DNA of 56,934 nt. Source: DATGMP01 sp035293565. GTDB lineage: Bacteria > Pseudomonadota > Alphaproteobacteria > BOG-932 > Roseiterribacteraceae. The stretch lies in assembly GCA_035293565.1 (NCBI GenBank), contig DATGMP010000056.1, positions 1 to 56,934 on the forward strand, read 5' to 3'. The position numbers and the translations under genes were made by a program. Under the pieces are notes generated by a model. The model worked only from the letters and a program-made list of their open reading frames with translations, was not told the DNA's origin and searched no databases. Shown piece by piece: positions 1 to 8,182 of the stretch; the first letter of the stretch is position 1; each line of letters begins with the position of its first letter.

Positions 1-76
1 AGGACGCAACATAAAATGCGAGTCATATCAACCAGCTCGTTCAAAACTTGGGCAAAGTTCGGTCTAGCCTTAATTG

Positions 77-104
77 CGTCATTCCCGCGAAGGCGCGAAT
101 GACG
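77..104. repeat. Intergenic hairpin repeat, copy 1
   Basis: The outer arms CGTCATTC (77-84) and GAATGACG (97-104) are perfect reverse complements, and the inner CGCG pair extends the stem. It lies just beyond the stop codon of hpd. Similar CGTCAT(T/G)CCCG hairpins occur at 6755, 16275, 24114 and 34237, always between genes. It resembles the short palindromic intergenic repeats common in Alphaproteobacteria and may also act as a weak transcription end for hpd. Confidence 0.7.
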
Positions 105-107
105 AGA

Positions 108-1175
108 CTAGGCAGGCTTCAGCACGCCTCTTTTGATCTGATCGCGCTCCATGGATTCAAAGAGGGCTTTGAAATTGCCCTCGCCGAAGCCCTCGTCGCC
201 CTTGCGCTGGATGACCTCGAAGAAGATCGGGCCGATCAGCGTGGTCGTGAAGATCTGAAGCAGGAGACCGCCGCGGCCTGAACCATCGGCCAGGATGCCG
301 AGCGCCTTCATGCGCTCCACAGGCTCGCCGTGGCCGGGCAGGCGTTCGTCCAGCATCTCGTAATAGGCGTCGGGCGGCGCCTCGGCGAAGGCGATCCCGC
401 GCGCCCTCAGGGCTTGGACGGTGCCGTAAATGTCATCGGTCGCGAGCGCCAGATGCTGGATTCCCTCGCCCTTATAGACCTCCAGATATTCGGCGATCTG
501 GCTCTTGTCGTCCGAGGATTCGTTGAGCGGGATGCGAATCTTGCCGTCGGGGCTCGTCATCGCCCTGGATTTGAGGCCCGTCAGCTTGCCCTCGATGTCG
601 AAATAGCGGATCTCCCGAAAATTGAAGAGCTCCTCGTAGAAACGAGCCCAATCGTCCATGCGCCCGCGATAGACATTGTGAGTCAGGTGGTCGATGCGCG
701 TCAGCCCGACGCCTTTGACCTGCGGCGCGCCCACCGGCAGGAAATCGACGTCATAAATCGTATGGCCGCCATAGCGGTCGACGAGATAGAGCGCGCTGCC
801 GCCGATCCCTTCGATCGCCGGAATATTGAGCTCCATCGGCCCGGCGCGGCCGGTAAAGGGCTTGGCGCCCTTGGCGAGAGCCCGATCATAAGCCGCGCGG
901 GCATCCTTGACCCGGAACGCCATCGCGCAAGCCGACGGCCCGTGCGCCTTCGCAAAGGCCTCGGCGGGGCTCCTCGGCTCCGCGTTGAGGATCAGGTTGA
1001 TGTCGCCCTGGCGGTAATGGAGCACCTCTTTTGAGCGATGCCGCCCTACGATCCGGAAGCCCAAGGCCTCGAATACCTGCGCCAACGGGCCTGAATCGGG
1101 GGCCGTGAATTCCACGAATTCGAACCCGTCCGTGCCCATCGGATTGTCGTTTGTCGATCGATTGTCGGTTTGCAT
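108..1175 (-). CDS. hpd: 4-hydroxyphenylpyruvate dioxygenase
   Basis: This 355-residue cytoplasmic non-haem iron enzyme converts 4-hydroxyphenylpyruvate to homogentisate, the second step of tyrosine breakdown. The two vicinal-oxygen-chelate halves are visible. The iron ligands are H163 (IDHLTHNV), H241 (GIQHLAL) and E320 (IFFEVIQRKG), all present in the C-terminal half as in the family. The ATG at 1175 is preferred over an upstream in-frame start at 1304, because the extra 43 residues do not look like HPPD and would overlap the divergent phhA. It is transcribed away from the phhA-hmgA-fahA-maiA operon, which supplies the steps before and after it, so the two units probably share a control region at 1176-1222. 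Confidence 0.96.
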   Translation of the reverse strand: MQTDNRSTNDNPMGTDGFEFVEFTAPDSGPLAQVFEALGFRIVGRHRSKEVLHYRQGDINLILNAEPRSPAEAFAKAHGPSACAMAFRVKDARAAYDRALAKGAKPFTGRAGPMELNIPAIEGIGGSALYLVDRYGGHTIYDVDFLPVGAPQVKGVGLTRIDHLTHNVYRGRMDDWARFYEELFNFREIRYFDIEGKLTGLKSRAMTSPDGKIRIPLNESSDDKSQIAEYLEVYKGEGIQHLALATDDIYGTVQALRARGIAFAEAPPDAYYEMLDERLPGHGEPVERMKALGILADGSGRGGLLLQIFTTTLIGPIFFEVIQRKGDEGFGEGNFKALFESMERDQIKRGVLKPA

Positions 1176-1222
1176 CACCCAATGCCCTTCACCTTGGCGC
1201 TTATCGCCGCCACATAGATTTG

Positions 1223-2143
1223 GTGACTGAGTCCAAACGGACAAATGGGGAAGGCCTTCCGGCGTCGAGTCGCTCGTCGCACCCGCTGCGCGGCGATTAC
1301 TCACATATTCGCCCCGACTACACGATCGACCAGGATTTCCTGAGCTACACCGACGCGGAGCACGATCGCTGGCGCAGGCTCTATGGCCGTCAAATCGCGC
1401 TGATGCCGCGCTATGCGGCGCCGGAATTCGTCGAGAGCATCATGAGCCTCGACGTCGCGAGCGGTATTCCCGATTTCGAACGGATCAACGCGCTTCTCCG
1501 CGACAAGACCGGCTTCCAGATCGTCGCTGTCCCGGGCCTGGTCCCCGATGACGTCTTTTTCGACCATCTGGCCAACCGGCGCTTCCCGGTGAGCCGCTGG
1601 ATCCGCGAGGAGTCAGAGCTCGACTATCTGGTCGAGCCCGACATCTTCCATGATTTTTTCGGGCACGTGCCTTTGCTGGCTCTGCCCGTCTTCGCCGACT
1701 ACATGGTCGAATACGGCAAAGCGGGCCCAGGGGCCGCCGCGGCGAATGCCGTTCCGCTTCTGTCGAGGCTTTACTGGTACACGATCGAGTTCGGGCTCAT
1801 TCATTCCCAGGGCGGGCTGCGCGCCTACGGGGCGGGTCTTCTCTCCTCCGCCGGCGAGATCGGCTATGCCGTCGACAGCACAGAGCCCAACCGCATCGCC
1901 TTCGACCTCGAGCGCGTGCTCGCCACCGACTATCGCATCGACGATTATCAGGAGACCTATTTTGTCATCGACAGCTTCGAGCAGCTGTTCCGCGAGACCC
2001 GCAAACCCTTCGCGCCGCTTTATGCGCGGCTGGTCGGCCGGCGGCCGCATCCGCCGTCGGCCACGCTCCCCGGTGACGTCGTGATTCAGCGGGGCGATCA
2101 TGATTGCGGGCTGCAACGGGTTGGACGGGTCGCGGCGGACTGA
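1223..2143 (+). CDS. phhA: Phenylalanine-4-hydroxylase
   Basis: This pterin-dependent monooxygenase (306 residues with this start) turns phenylalanine into tyrosine. The catalytic iron triad is present: H143 and H148 in IFHDFFGHV, and E189 in YTIEFGL. The conserved opening GDYSHIRPDYTIDQDF lies near residue 24. The start is uncertain. A TTG at 1151 would extend the frame into the divergent hpd gene, so I prefer the GTG at 1223, although no strong ribosome binding site precedes either. The stop overlaps the ATG of hmgA (TGATG at 2141-2145), indicating translational coupling. It is the first gene of the catabolic operon. Confidence 0.93.
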   Translation: MTESKRTNGEGLPASSRSSHPLRGDYSHIRPDYTIDQDFLSYTDAEHDRWRRLYGRQIALMPRYAAPEFVESIMSLDVASGIPDFERINALLRDKTGFQIVAVPGLVPDDVFFDHLANRRFPVSRWIREESELDYLVEPDIFHDFFGHVPLLALPVFADYMVEYGKAGPGAAAANAVPLLSRLYWYTIEFGLIHSQGGLRAYGAGLLSSAGEIGYAVDSTEPNRIAFDLERVLATDYRIDDYQETYFVIDSFEQLFRETRKPFAPLYARLVGRRPHPPSATLPGDVVIQRGDHDCGLQRVGRVAAD

Positions 2144-3273
2144 TGAAGAAATACATCTCCTTCCCACGGATCGAAGGCGTCGCGTCGCGGCAGGCCCATG
2201 TCGATCTGCCGCCCGGCACCTACGAGCGCGAGCTCGGCAAAGACGGATTCTTCGGGCCCGCGACACATATGTATCACCGCCATCCGCCAACCGGCTGGAC
2301 GGCGTGGGAAGGTCCGTTACGGCCCCGCGCCTTCGACCTGACCAAGATTGCTTCGGGCGGAGATCGGTCGCCCTGGTCGGCGCCTGATCTTCTCTTCAAC
2401 GGTTCGGCGCGGCTGCGTTACTGGATCTTGCCGGCGAGCATGGCCGATCTCGCGCGCAATGCGGACGGTGACGAGCTTTTGTTCGTCCATGCCGGATCGG
2501 GCGAGCTGTTCTGCGATTACGGCCATCTCTCGCTCGAAGCCGGCGACTATCTGCTGCTGCCGCGCGGCACCATGTGGCGAATTGCGTGCGACGCGCCCAT
2601 GAGCGTGCTGCTCATTGAGGCCACAGGCGCCTCCTACCGACTACCCGATCGCGGCATCGCCGGCGCGCACGCGATCTTCGATCCCGCGATCCTCGACGTT
2701 CCGGCGATCGACGCACCCTTCAAGGCGCAGCAGACCGAATCGGAATGGCGAGTGAGGATCAAGCGGCGCGGCCAGGTCTCGACCGTGACCTACCCCTTCA
2801 ATCCGCTCGACGCCGTGGGCTGGAAGGGCGATTTGATGCCGGTCAGGCTCAATGTCCGCGACATCCGCCCGCTGATGAGCCACCGCGCGCATCTTCCACC
2901 GTCGGCGCACACGACCTTCCTCACCGACCGCTTCGTCGTCTGCACATTCGTGCCGCGCCCGTTCGAGACCGATCCGGGCGCGCTGAAGGTCCCCTTCTTC
3001 CATTCGAACGATGACTATGACGAGGTGATCTTCTATCACGCCGGCGACTTCTTCAGCCGCGATAACATCAAGCCCGGCATGGTGACCTTCCATCCCGCCG
3101 GATTCACGCATGGGCCGCATCCCAAGGCGCTGGAGTCGATGCTGAGGCCGAAGAAACCCGGCACCGACGAATATGCGGTGATGATCGATTCGCGCGACCC
3201 GCTCGATCTCGGCGAAGCCGCACATGCGGTCGAGGTCGAGGCTTACGCCGATAGTTGGAAGAAGGCGGAATGA
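2143..3273 (+). CDS. hmgA: Homogentisate 1,2-dioxygenase
   Basis: This 376-residue iron dioxygenase opens the ring of homogentisate to maleylacetoacetate. The expected metal ligands are seen as H287 and E294 (FHSNDDYDE) and H323 (FTHGPHP), within the family signature KPGMVTFHPAGFTHGPHP. The N-terminal cupin half includes HAGSGELFCDYG. It is shorter than the roughly 440-residue eukaryotic enzyme, as in many bacterial members of this family. The ATG at 2143 overlaps the phhA stop and its own TGA overlaps the fahA ATG at 3270, so all three are probably translated from one message. An in-frame start 39 bases upstream lies inside phhA and was not used. Confidence 0.95.
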   Translation: MKKYISFPRIEGVASRQAHVDLPPGTYERELGKDGFFGPATHMYHRHPPTGWTAWEGPLRPRAFDLTKIASGGDRSPWSAPDLLFNGSARLRYWILPASMADLARNADGDELLFVHAGSGELFCDYGHLSLEAGDYLLLPRGTMWRIACDAPMSVLLIEATGASYRLPDRGIAGAHAIFDPAILDVPAIDAPFKAQQTESEWRVRIKRRGQVSTVTYPFNPLDAVGWKGDLMPVRLNVRDIRPLMSHRAHLPPSAHTTFLTDRFVVCTFVPRPFETDPGALKVPFFHSNDDYDEVIFYHAGDFFSRDNIKPGMVTFHPAGFTHGPHPKALESMLRPKKPGTDEYAVMIDSRDPLDLGEAAHAVEVEAYADSWKKAE

Positions 3274-4256
3274 AGCTCGCCTCGCTGAAGGATGGGCGCG
3301 ACGGCAGGCTGGTGCTGGTCTCGCATGACTTGATGCGCGCGACCGCCGTTCCCGAGATCGCGCCCACGCTGCAGGCCGCGCTCGACGATTGGGCGCGCGT
3401 CGAACCGCTCCTTCGAGAGAGAGCGCTGGCGCTGGAAGCCGGGCGCGTGCTGCGCCCCTTCCCGTTCGAGCCCGCACGCTGCGCAGCACCCCTGCCCCGC
3501 GCCTATCAATGGGCTGACGGCAGCGCCTATGTGGTTCACGTTCAGCTGGTACGGAAGGCGCGCGGCGCGGAGATGCCCGAATCCTTCTGGCACGATCCGC
3601 TGATGTATCAGGGCGGGTCCGCGAATTTTCTCGGACCCGACGAGCCGATCCGGATCGCCGACGAATCCTGGGGCGTCGATTTCGAATCCGAAATCGCGGT
3701 CGTCACCGACGACGTGCCGATGGGTATCGGCGCCGAACAGGCGGGACCGCACATCAAGCTGCTGATGCTGGTCAATGATGTGAGTCTCCGGAACCTGATT
3801 CCGACGGAGCTCGCCAAAGGCTTCGGCTTCTTCCAAAGCAAGACCTGGACAGGTTTCTCGCCGGTCGCGGCGACCCCGGACGAGCTCGGCGAATCATGGG
3901 ATGGCGGCTCGATCGACCTGCCGCTCGTCACCAGACTCAACGGGGCGATTTTCGGCCATCCGAACGCACGGGCGGGAATGGTGTTCGATTTTAGAAAGCT
4001 CGTCCATCACGCAGCCAGGACAAGGCCGCTCGTGGCCGGGACGATCATCGGCTCCGGCACGGTCGCCAACGAGGATCGCGACGTCGGCTCCTCCTGCATC
4101 GCCGAGCGTCGCGCGATCGAGACGATCGAGCATGGCGCGCCGAAAACGCCGTTCATGAAGTTCGGCGACCATGTGCGGATCGAGATGTTCGACCACCGGG
4201 CGCGTTCCATCTTCGGCGCCATCGATCAGACCCTGCAGCGATACCACGTCCCGTGA
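3270..4256 (+). CDS. fahA: Fumarylacetoacetate hydrolase family protein
   Basis: This 328-residue protein most likely cleaves fumarylacetoacetate to fumarate and acetoacetate, the last step of tyrosine catabolism. The FAH fold signature is present (APLPRAYQWADGSAY, then DPLMYQGG, then WGVDFESEIAVVTDDVP). Candidate metal ligands are D109, E139 and E141, by family analogy. It is about 90 residues shorter than animal FAH and belongs to the compact bacterial subgroup. The ATG at 3270 overlaps the hmgA stop as ATGA. A longer frame from 3255 adds only five residues and was rejected for lack of a better ribosome site. Operon position supports the tyrosine-pathway assignment over other FAH-family hydrolases. 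Confidence 0.92.
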   Translation: MKLASLKDGRDGRLVLVSHDLMRATAVPEIAPTLQAALDDWARVEPLLRERALALEAGRVLRPFPFEPARCAAPLPRAYQWADGSAYVVHVQLVRKARGAEMPESFWHDPLMYQGGSANFLGPDEPIRIADESWGVDFESEIAVVTDDVPMGIGAEQAGPHIKLLMLVNDVSLRNLIPTELAKGFGFFQSKTWTGFSPVAATPDELGESWDGGSIDLPLVTRLNGAIFGHPNARAGMVFDFRKLVHHAARTRPLVAGTIIGSGTVANEDRDVGSSCIAERRAIETIEHGAPKTPFMKFGDHVRIEMFDHRARSIFGAIDQTLQRYHVP

Positions 4257-4266
4257 TGCCAAGATC

Positions 4267-4917
4267 GTGACGATCCCGACGCTTCATACCTATTTCCGCA
4301 GCTCCGCGGCCTGGCGCGTGAGGATCGCGCTGGCCCTCAAGGGCCTGGCCTATGAGAGCCGTCCCGTGCATTTGCTCAAGGACGGCGGCCAGCAATTCAT
4401 GCCCGTCTACCGCGCGCTCAACCCGCAAGCGATGGTGCCGACCTTCGAGGACGAGGCTGGTCCCCTTACCCAGTCGCTCGCGATCATCGACTATATCGAC
4501 GAGACATACCCCGAGCCGCCATTGCTTCCGGCCGAACCGCACGCCCGCGCGCGAGTCCGCGCGATCGCGCTCGCCATCGCCTGCGACATCCATCCCTTGA
4601 ATAATCTGCGGGTGCTGAAAGCGCTGCGTCGCCAGTTCGGCGCCGACGACGAAGCGATCAAGGACTGGTACCGCCATTGGGTGGCCGAAGGCCTTGCCGC
4701 GGTCGAGGCGCTGGTCCAGCGCGGGCCCGGCGGACCCTTCTGCTGGGGCGAGACGCCGAGCCTCGCGGACATTTGCTTGGTGCCGCAAATGGCCAATGCC
4801 CGTCGTTACGATTGCGATCTCGAAGCTTTTGCGAGGCTCCGCGCGATCGATGCCCGCTGCGCGACGCTGCCGGCATTCGCGGCAGCATCGCCAGACCGGC
4901 AGCCTGATACGCAATAG
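4267..4917 (+). CDS. maiA: Maleylacetoacetate isomerase (zeta-class GST)
   Basis: This 216-residue glutathione-dependent isomerase converts maleylacetoacetate to fumarylacetoacetate. The N-terminal thioredoxin-like domain carries RSSAAWRVR at residues 11-19, the zeta-class active-site loop. The Cys of the classical SSCS motif is Ala here, a frequent bacterial variant. The C-terminal helical domain has DIHPLNNLRVL and SLADICLVPQ, both typical of the family. The GTG at 4267, ten bases after the fahA stop, is the start that matches the family; upstream in-frame codons lie inside fahA. It is the last gene of the operon, and no clear terminator follows. Confidence 0.93.
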   Translation: MTIPTLHTYFRSSAAWRVRIALALKGLAYESRPVHLLKDGGQQFMPVYRALNPQAMVPTFEDEAGPLTQSLAIIDYIDETYPEPPLLPAEPHARARVRAIALAIACDIHPLNNLRVLKALRRQFGADDEAIKDWYRHWVAEGLAAVEALVQRGPGGPFCWGETPSLADICLVPQMANARRYDCDLEAFARLRAIDARCATLPAFAAASPDRQPDTQ

Positions 4918-4944
4918 GATGGATAGAGCGCGGCGAAACCCGTC

Positions 4945-5328
4945 CTACTGAGCAATAACACCGGCCAATTGCTGCTTGGCGCGCTCCTGCTTTATCGCCG
5001 CCGTCGCAAAGCCGGCCTGCTTCGCATCCGCGTCCAGCTCGAATTGCCGCCGCGCGCGGGAGCCTAGATCCTCGGCAATGTCTTTCTCGAGCGCCAGATA
5101 TTGCGGGTAGCACATCGGCGCCACGATCTGAGCCAGATCCGCGGCGCTCTCCTTGCCGGTATCGGCATAACGCGCGGCGCTCGAAAGGCAGGAATCATAG
5201 GCGGCCTGGGCGGCGGCCTTGTTCCCCTCCGCGCGCGATTGCGAGCCGGGCGCCGCGCAAGCGGCCGTCATCAGCAAGGCCGCGACCAACGCCGCGCGCC
5301 CCCACGCTTCCCCCATTTCGTTCCCCAT
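4945..5328 (-). CDS. Small predicted lipoprotein
   Basis: This protein of about 127 residues has no family I recognise. The N-terminus has a short hydrophobic signal ending in LMTAAC, a plausible lipobox, so the mature protein would be anchored to a periplasmic membrane leaflet. The rest is Ala, Lys and Glu rich and probably helical, with two further Cys residues (YDSCLS and PMCYPQY) that could form a disulfide. ATG codons at 5328 and 5316 are both possible; the second is preceded by GGGGA and gives a tidier signal peptide. It stands alone, convergent with maiA. Confidence 0.7.
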   Translation of the reverse strand: MGNEMGEAWGRAALVAALLMTAACAAPGSQSRAEGNKAAAQAAYDSCLSSAARYADTGKESAADLAQIVAPMCYPQYLALEKDIAEDLGSRARRQFELDADAKQAGFATAAIKQERAKQQLAGVIAQ

Positions 5329-5525
5329 GACCAAGTGAGCCGATCTTTCCCTGTTGCCACCAGCCTAGCCCCGAAAACCGGGATCTCGGCAAGCGAAAAC
5401 TGCCAAAGGCGGCCTTAACCGGGAATTTACGGGCAAGGCGCGAAATTGGTTAACAACCTCGGAACTGGCTCCGTACCCATGGAATCTTCCCTGCGTATAT
5501 CGTCGCCGATCGGTCCGAGCGCAGC

Positions 5526-6740
5526 ATGTCGCCCCGCGGGCTGAAGCTGCTCCTGGCCTGGCTGCTGGGCGCCGCGACGCCGGCGCATGCCGCGGATCTA
5601 TCCTCGTCGGCCTTCGCGGATTTCTCGCTGGTGCAGCCTTCCAGCGAGCGCAGCTGGCTGGATGGCGGCCTCGGCAAGCTCCGCTGGGGCAGCGACGGAA
5701 ATCCCAATCCGCAATTCGAGCTGAGCGAGATCGCGGCCGACATCCGGGGGCAGCCGTCGAGCGATCTCCTGGCCTTCGCCTCGATCCGCTATGAGCCGAA
5801 GCAAAAAACTGCATTCGATTTTCTCGAAGCCTATGGCCGCTACCGCCCGATCGAAACTCCGACGGTCGAGTGGCTGATCAAGCTGGGCGCCTTCTTTCCG
5901 CCGATCTCGCTCGAGAATGAGGGGATCGGCTGGACCAGCCCGTGGACCATCACCCCATCCGCCATCAACAGCTGGGTCGGCGAGGAACTTCGGACGATCG
6001 GCGGCGAGACCAGCGCCGAGTGGCGCTTCGGCTCGACTGCGCTCTCCGCCACCGGTGCCGTCTTCGGCTGGGCGGGTCCGGCAGGGACCTTGCTGGCCGA
6101 CCGGGGCTGGGCAATGGACGACCGCCCGATCGGGCTGTTGGACCACACCCGTCTGCCCAATGCCTTCGGCTATGAGGTGGGCCGCACGCCGCCCCTATGG
6201 CAGGACCCTTTCGTGCAGATCGGCGACAGTCCCGGATGGTATGCCGGCGCCGCATGGCGGCAGGATGGGGTCGGCAAGCTTTCGGTGCTGCGCTACGACA
6301 ATCGCGTCGACCCGGCGGCGAAGGCCGACGGACAGATCGGCTGGCACACGCAGTTCACCAGCGTGGGCGCCGAGGGCGACATCGGCGACGTCGTCCTGTT
6401 GGCCCAGGGCATGATCGGCGACACGGAGATCGACCCGTCGGTCCGCTTCCACCTGTCGACCCATTTCGAGGCAGCCTATCTGCTGGCCGGCTGGAATATC
6501 GACGATTGGACGCTGGCCGGCAGGGCCGATTTCTTCTCCACGCGGACCCGGGTCAACCCGGATCTGAACGAGCATGGCCGCGCTTTCACCTTCGACCTCA
6601 CCTGGCGGCCGGAGAGCTGGCTTCGCCTGTCGAGCGAAGCCCTATGGCTCGACAGCACGCGCGCCCAACGCGACGATGACGGGCTGTCGCCCCACCAGAT
6701 CGAGACGCAGTTCCAGTTCAGCGCGCGGCTGATTTATTAG
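5526..6740 (+). CDS. Outer-membrane beta-barrel (porin-like) protein
   Basis: This 404-residue protein has a Sec signal peptide (GLKLLLAWLLGAATPAHA, residues 5-22) and a mature part made of alternating hydrophobic strands rich in Trp and Tyr. It ends in the aromatic residue Tyr (FSARLIY), as outer-membrane barrel proteins do. I do not recognise a specific substrate family; it resembles uncharacterised porin-like proteins of Alphaproteobacteria. The ATG at 5526 was chosen because it sits directly before the signal peptide. The gene stands alone and is followed by a hairpin repeat and a bidirectional terminator-like stem that separate it from the convergent cassette-1 operon. Confidence 0.75.
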   Translation: MSPRGLKLLLAWLLGAATPAHAADLSSSAFADFSLVQPSSERSWLDGGLGKLRWGSDGNPNPQFELSEIAADIRGQPSSDLLAFASIRYEPKQKTAFDFLEAYGRYRPIETPTVEWLIKLGAFFPPISLENEGIGWTSPWTITPSAINSWVGEELRTIGGETSAEWRFGSTALSATGAVFGWAGPAGTLLADRGWAMDDRPIGLLDHTRLPNAFGYEVGRTPPLWQDPFVQIGDSPGWYAGAAWRQDGVGKLSVLRYDNRVDPAAKADGQIGWHTQFTSVGAEGDIGDVVLLAQGMIGDTEIDPSVRFHLSTHFEAAYLLAGWNIDDWTLAGRADFFSTRTRVNPDLNEHGRAFTFDLTWRPESWLRLSSEALWLDSTRAQRDDDGLSPHQIETQFQFSARLIY

Positions 6741-6754
6741 GTTTCCCGAGACGG

Positions 6755-6784
6755 TCGTCATTCCCGCGAAAGCGGGCATGACGA
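6755..6784. repeat. Intergenic hairpin repeat, copy 2
   Basis: The arms TCGTCATTCCCGC and GCGGGCATGACGA form a long stem with one mismatch around a short GAAA-type loop. It is the clearest member of the dispersed family listed at 77, 16275, 24114 and 34237. It sits in the convergent gap between the outer-membrane protein gene and the Y-x4-D repeat gene. Confidence 0.75.
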
Positions 6785-6788
6785 AAAG

Positions 6789-6814
6789 AAAAGGCCAGCA
6801 ATTGCCGGCCTTTT
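6789..6814. terminator. Probable bidirectional rho-independent terminator
   Basis: AAAAGGCC at 6789-6796 pairs with GGCCTTTT at 6807-6814 across a 10-base loop. The A tract before the stem and the T tract after it let it work in both directions. It lies between two convergent genes ending at 6740 and 6838, where such an element is expected. Confidence 0.72.
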
Positions 6815-6837
6815 AGGAGAAATCGAGAGCGCCAGCC

Positions 6838-8109
6838 TTACGGCATGACCTCGCGCCAATAGAGGGCGCTGACTGCGTCGATCGGGCTCGGCGTCGGCGG
6901 CAGCAGCTTGCCGAGGCTGATGTCGAAAAGATCGTGCCCCACCGCGTCGCCGGGCTTGGTATCCTTGACGAAGCTGTACAGCGGATAGCCGCCATACGCC
7001 CATTGCTTGGAGCCGTCCTGGCGCTTCACCACCGTCCAGTAGCCGGAGGCCTGCGCGTCGTCGGGCGCTTTGAGCGGCGGCCAGACATCGGTGCATTGCG
7101 GCGTCGGGCAGGTCAGTGTGCCCATGCCGCGGCCCATGGCAGGGATGCCTTTCTGACCGCCCTTCAGGCTGAATCCGCCGACCTGGTACATATAGCGGTC
7201 ATGCGCGTAGAGCGTCATGCCTTCGGCCGTCGTCAGAATGTCGAAGCCGTGGATGTTGCGCTTCACGGCGACGTTGGTCGGCATGAAGTACTTCTCGAGC
7301 AGCGCAACGTGATATTTCGGATCCACGTCGCGGCCGTTGGAATCGCCGGGCTCGACATCGCCGTCATAGGTATAGAGCGCCTTGCCGCGATAGGCCCATT
7401 GCTTGGTCCCATCGGACCGGCTGACCGGCGCGAAATCGCCTACGACATTGGCGAGCTCGGGCGCGGTCAACGGGAGCCAATGATTGATGCAGGTCTGGCC
7501 CTGCGGGCAGGGCGGCGTGTCGTTCTTCACATCGCCGTCGAAGGCGTAGAGCGTTTTCTTACGCGCATCGATGAAGGCCATGCCGCCGGCATTGGTCTCT
7601 TCCTTGGCGGTGATGCCGTCGGGCATCGGCACGCCGGCCGCCGGATCATGGATCGCGGTGTGCCAGGCGCCGTTCTCGGCGCCGTTGCCCTTGGTCTCGC
7701 TGGGCTTAGCGTCCAGGCTGGAGGTGTAGAGCGCCTTGCCGCGATAGGCCCACTGCTTGGACCCATCGGCGCGAGTCGCGACCGTCCAGTCGCCTGAAGG
7801 CTGAGCGTTCGCGGGCGCCGCCAAAGGCTTCCAAGCCTTGGCGCAATCGCCGTCGCAGGTAGCCTTGTCCTGCGTGTCCTTGTCATAGGTGTAGAGGGTA
7901 AGCCCAGTCGAATCCGCAAGCACCATCGGCCCGCTCATCTTGCCGTAATGGTCGGGAACGCCCGACTGCTGCAGCGTCACGCCGGGCGGCATGGTCGAGA
8001 CCACCGACGAGCCTTTCGCCGTCGGCGCGCCGGCATGCATCGCCTTCTCGGCAATGGCCCCGATCGCTACCAGAATCGCGATCCCCAGCAACGCCGTCAC
8101 AAACCGCAT
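6838..8109 (-). CDS. Secreted protein with Y-x4-D repeats (PF03640-like)
   Basis: This 423-residue exported protein has an N-terminal hydrophobic segment (FVTALLGIAILVAIGAIA) acting as signal peptide or membrane anchor. It is followed by three copies of a module of about 95 residues. Each copy begins with a LY(T/A)xDxD-type motif (LTLYTYDKD, KTLYAFDGD, MTLYAHDRY), then a Cys pair and WxPL, then DGSKQWAYRGxxLY. These are hallmarks of the secreted Y-x4-D repeat family, whose function is unknown. The ATG at 8109 is preferred over 8157 because GAGGGAGGA precedes it and the signal peptide starts there. It is the last gene of cassette 1, separated from the DUF1552 gene by a strong hairpin. Confidence 0.88.
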   Translation of the reverse strand: MRFVTALLGIAILVAIGAIAEKAMHAGAPTAKGSSVVSTMPPGVTLQQSGVPDHYGKMSGPMVLADSTGLTLYTYDKDTQDKATCDGDCAKAWKPLAAPANAQPSGDWTVATRADGSKQWAYRGKALYTSSLDAKPSETKGNGAENGAWHTAIHDPAAGVPMPDGITAKEETNAGGMAFIDARKKTLYAFDGDVKNDTPPCPQGQTCINHWLPLTAPELANVVGDFAPVSRSDGTKQWAYRGKALYTYDGDVEPGDSNGRDVDPKYHVALLEKYFMPTNVAVKRNIHGFDILTTAEGMTLYAHDRYMYQVGGFSLKGGQKGIPAMGRGMGTLTCPTPQCTDVWPPLKAPDDAQASGYWTVVKRQDGSKQWAYGGYPLYSFVKDTKPGDAVGHDLFDISLGKLLPPTPSPIDAVSALYWREVMP

Positions 8110-8142
8110 GGGTTCATCCTCCCTCGAAACGAAAGCTGGCTC

Positions 8143-8174
8143 GAGCGGGGTCCTCATCCATGAGAACCCCGCTC
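8143..8174. promoter_or_regulatory. Strong intercistronic stem-loop
   Basis: GAGCGGGGT at 8143-8151 pairs perfectly with ACCCCGCTC at 8166-8174, and CTCAT/ATGAG extends the stem past one mismatch, leaving a tiny loop. It lies between the DUF1552 gene and the Y-x4-D repeat gene in the same transcription unit. Read on the minus strand, no uninterrupted T run follows. It could be a partial terminator or an mRNA-stabilising hairpin that sets different expression for the last gene. Confidence 0.6.
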
Positions 8175-8182
8175 AGACCAGA

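Noticed and set aside
48..281. Small plus-strand frame at the window start
   Set aside because: It crosses the intergenic repeat and the 3' end of hpd antisense; there is no ribosome site.
4267..4917. Loss of the zeta-GST active-site Cys in maiA
   Set aside because: SSAA in place of SSCS is a frequent bacterial form and need not mean loss of function.
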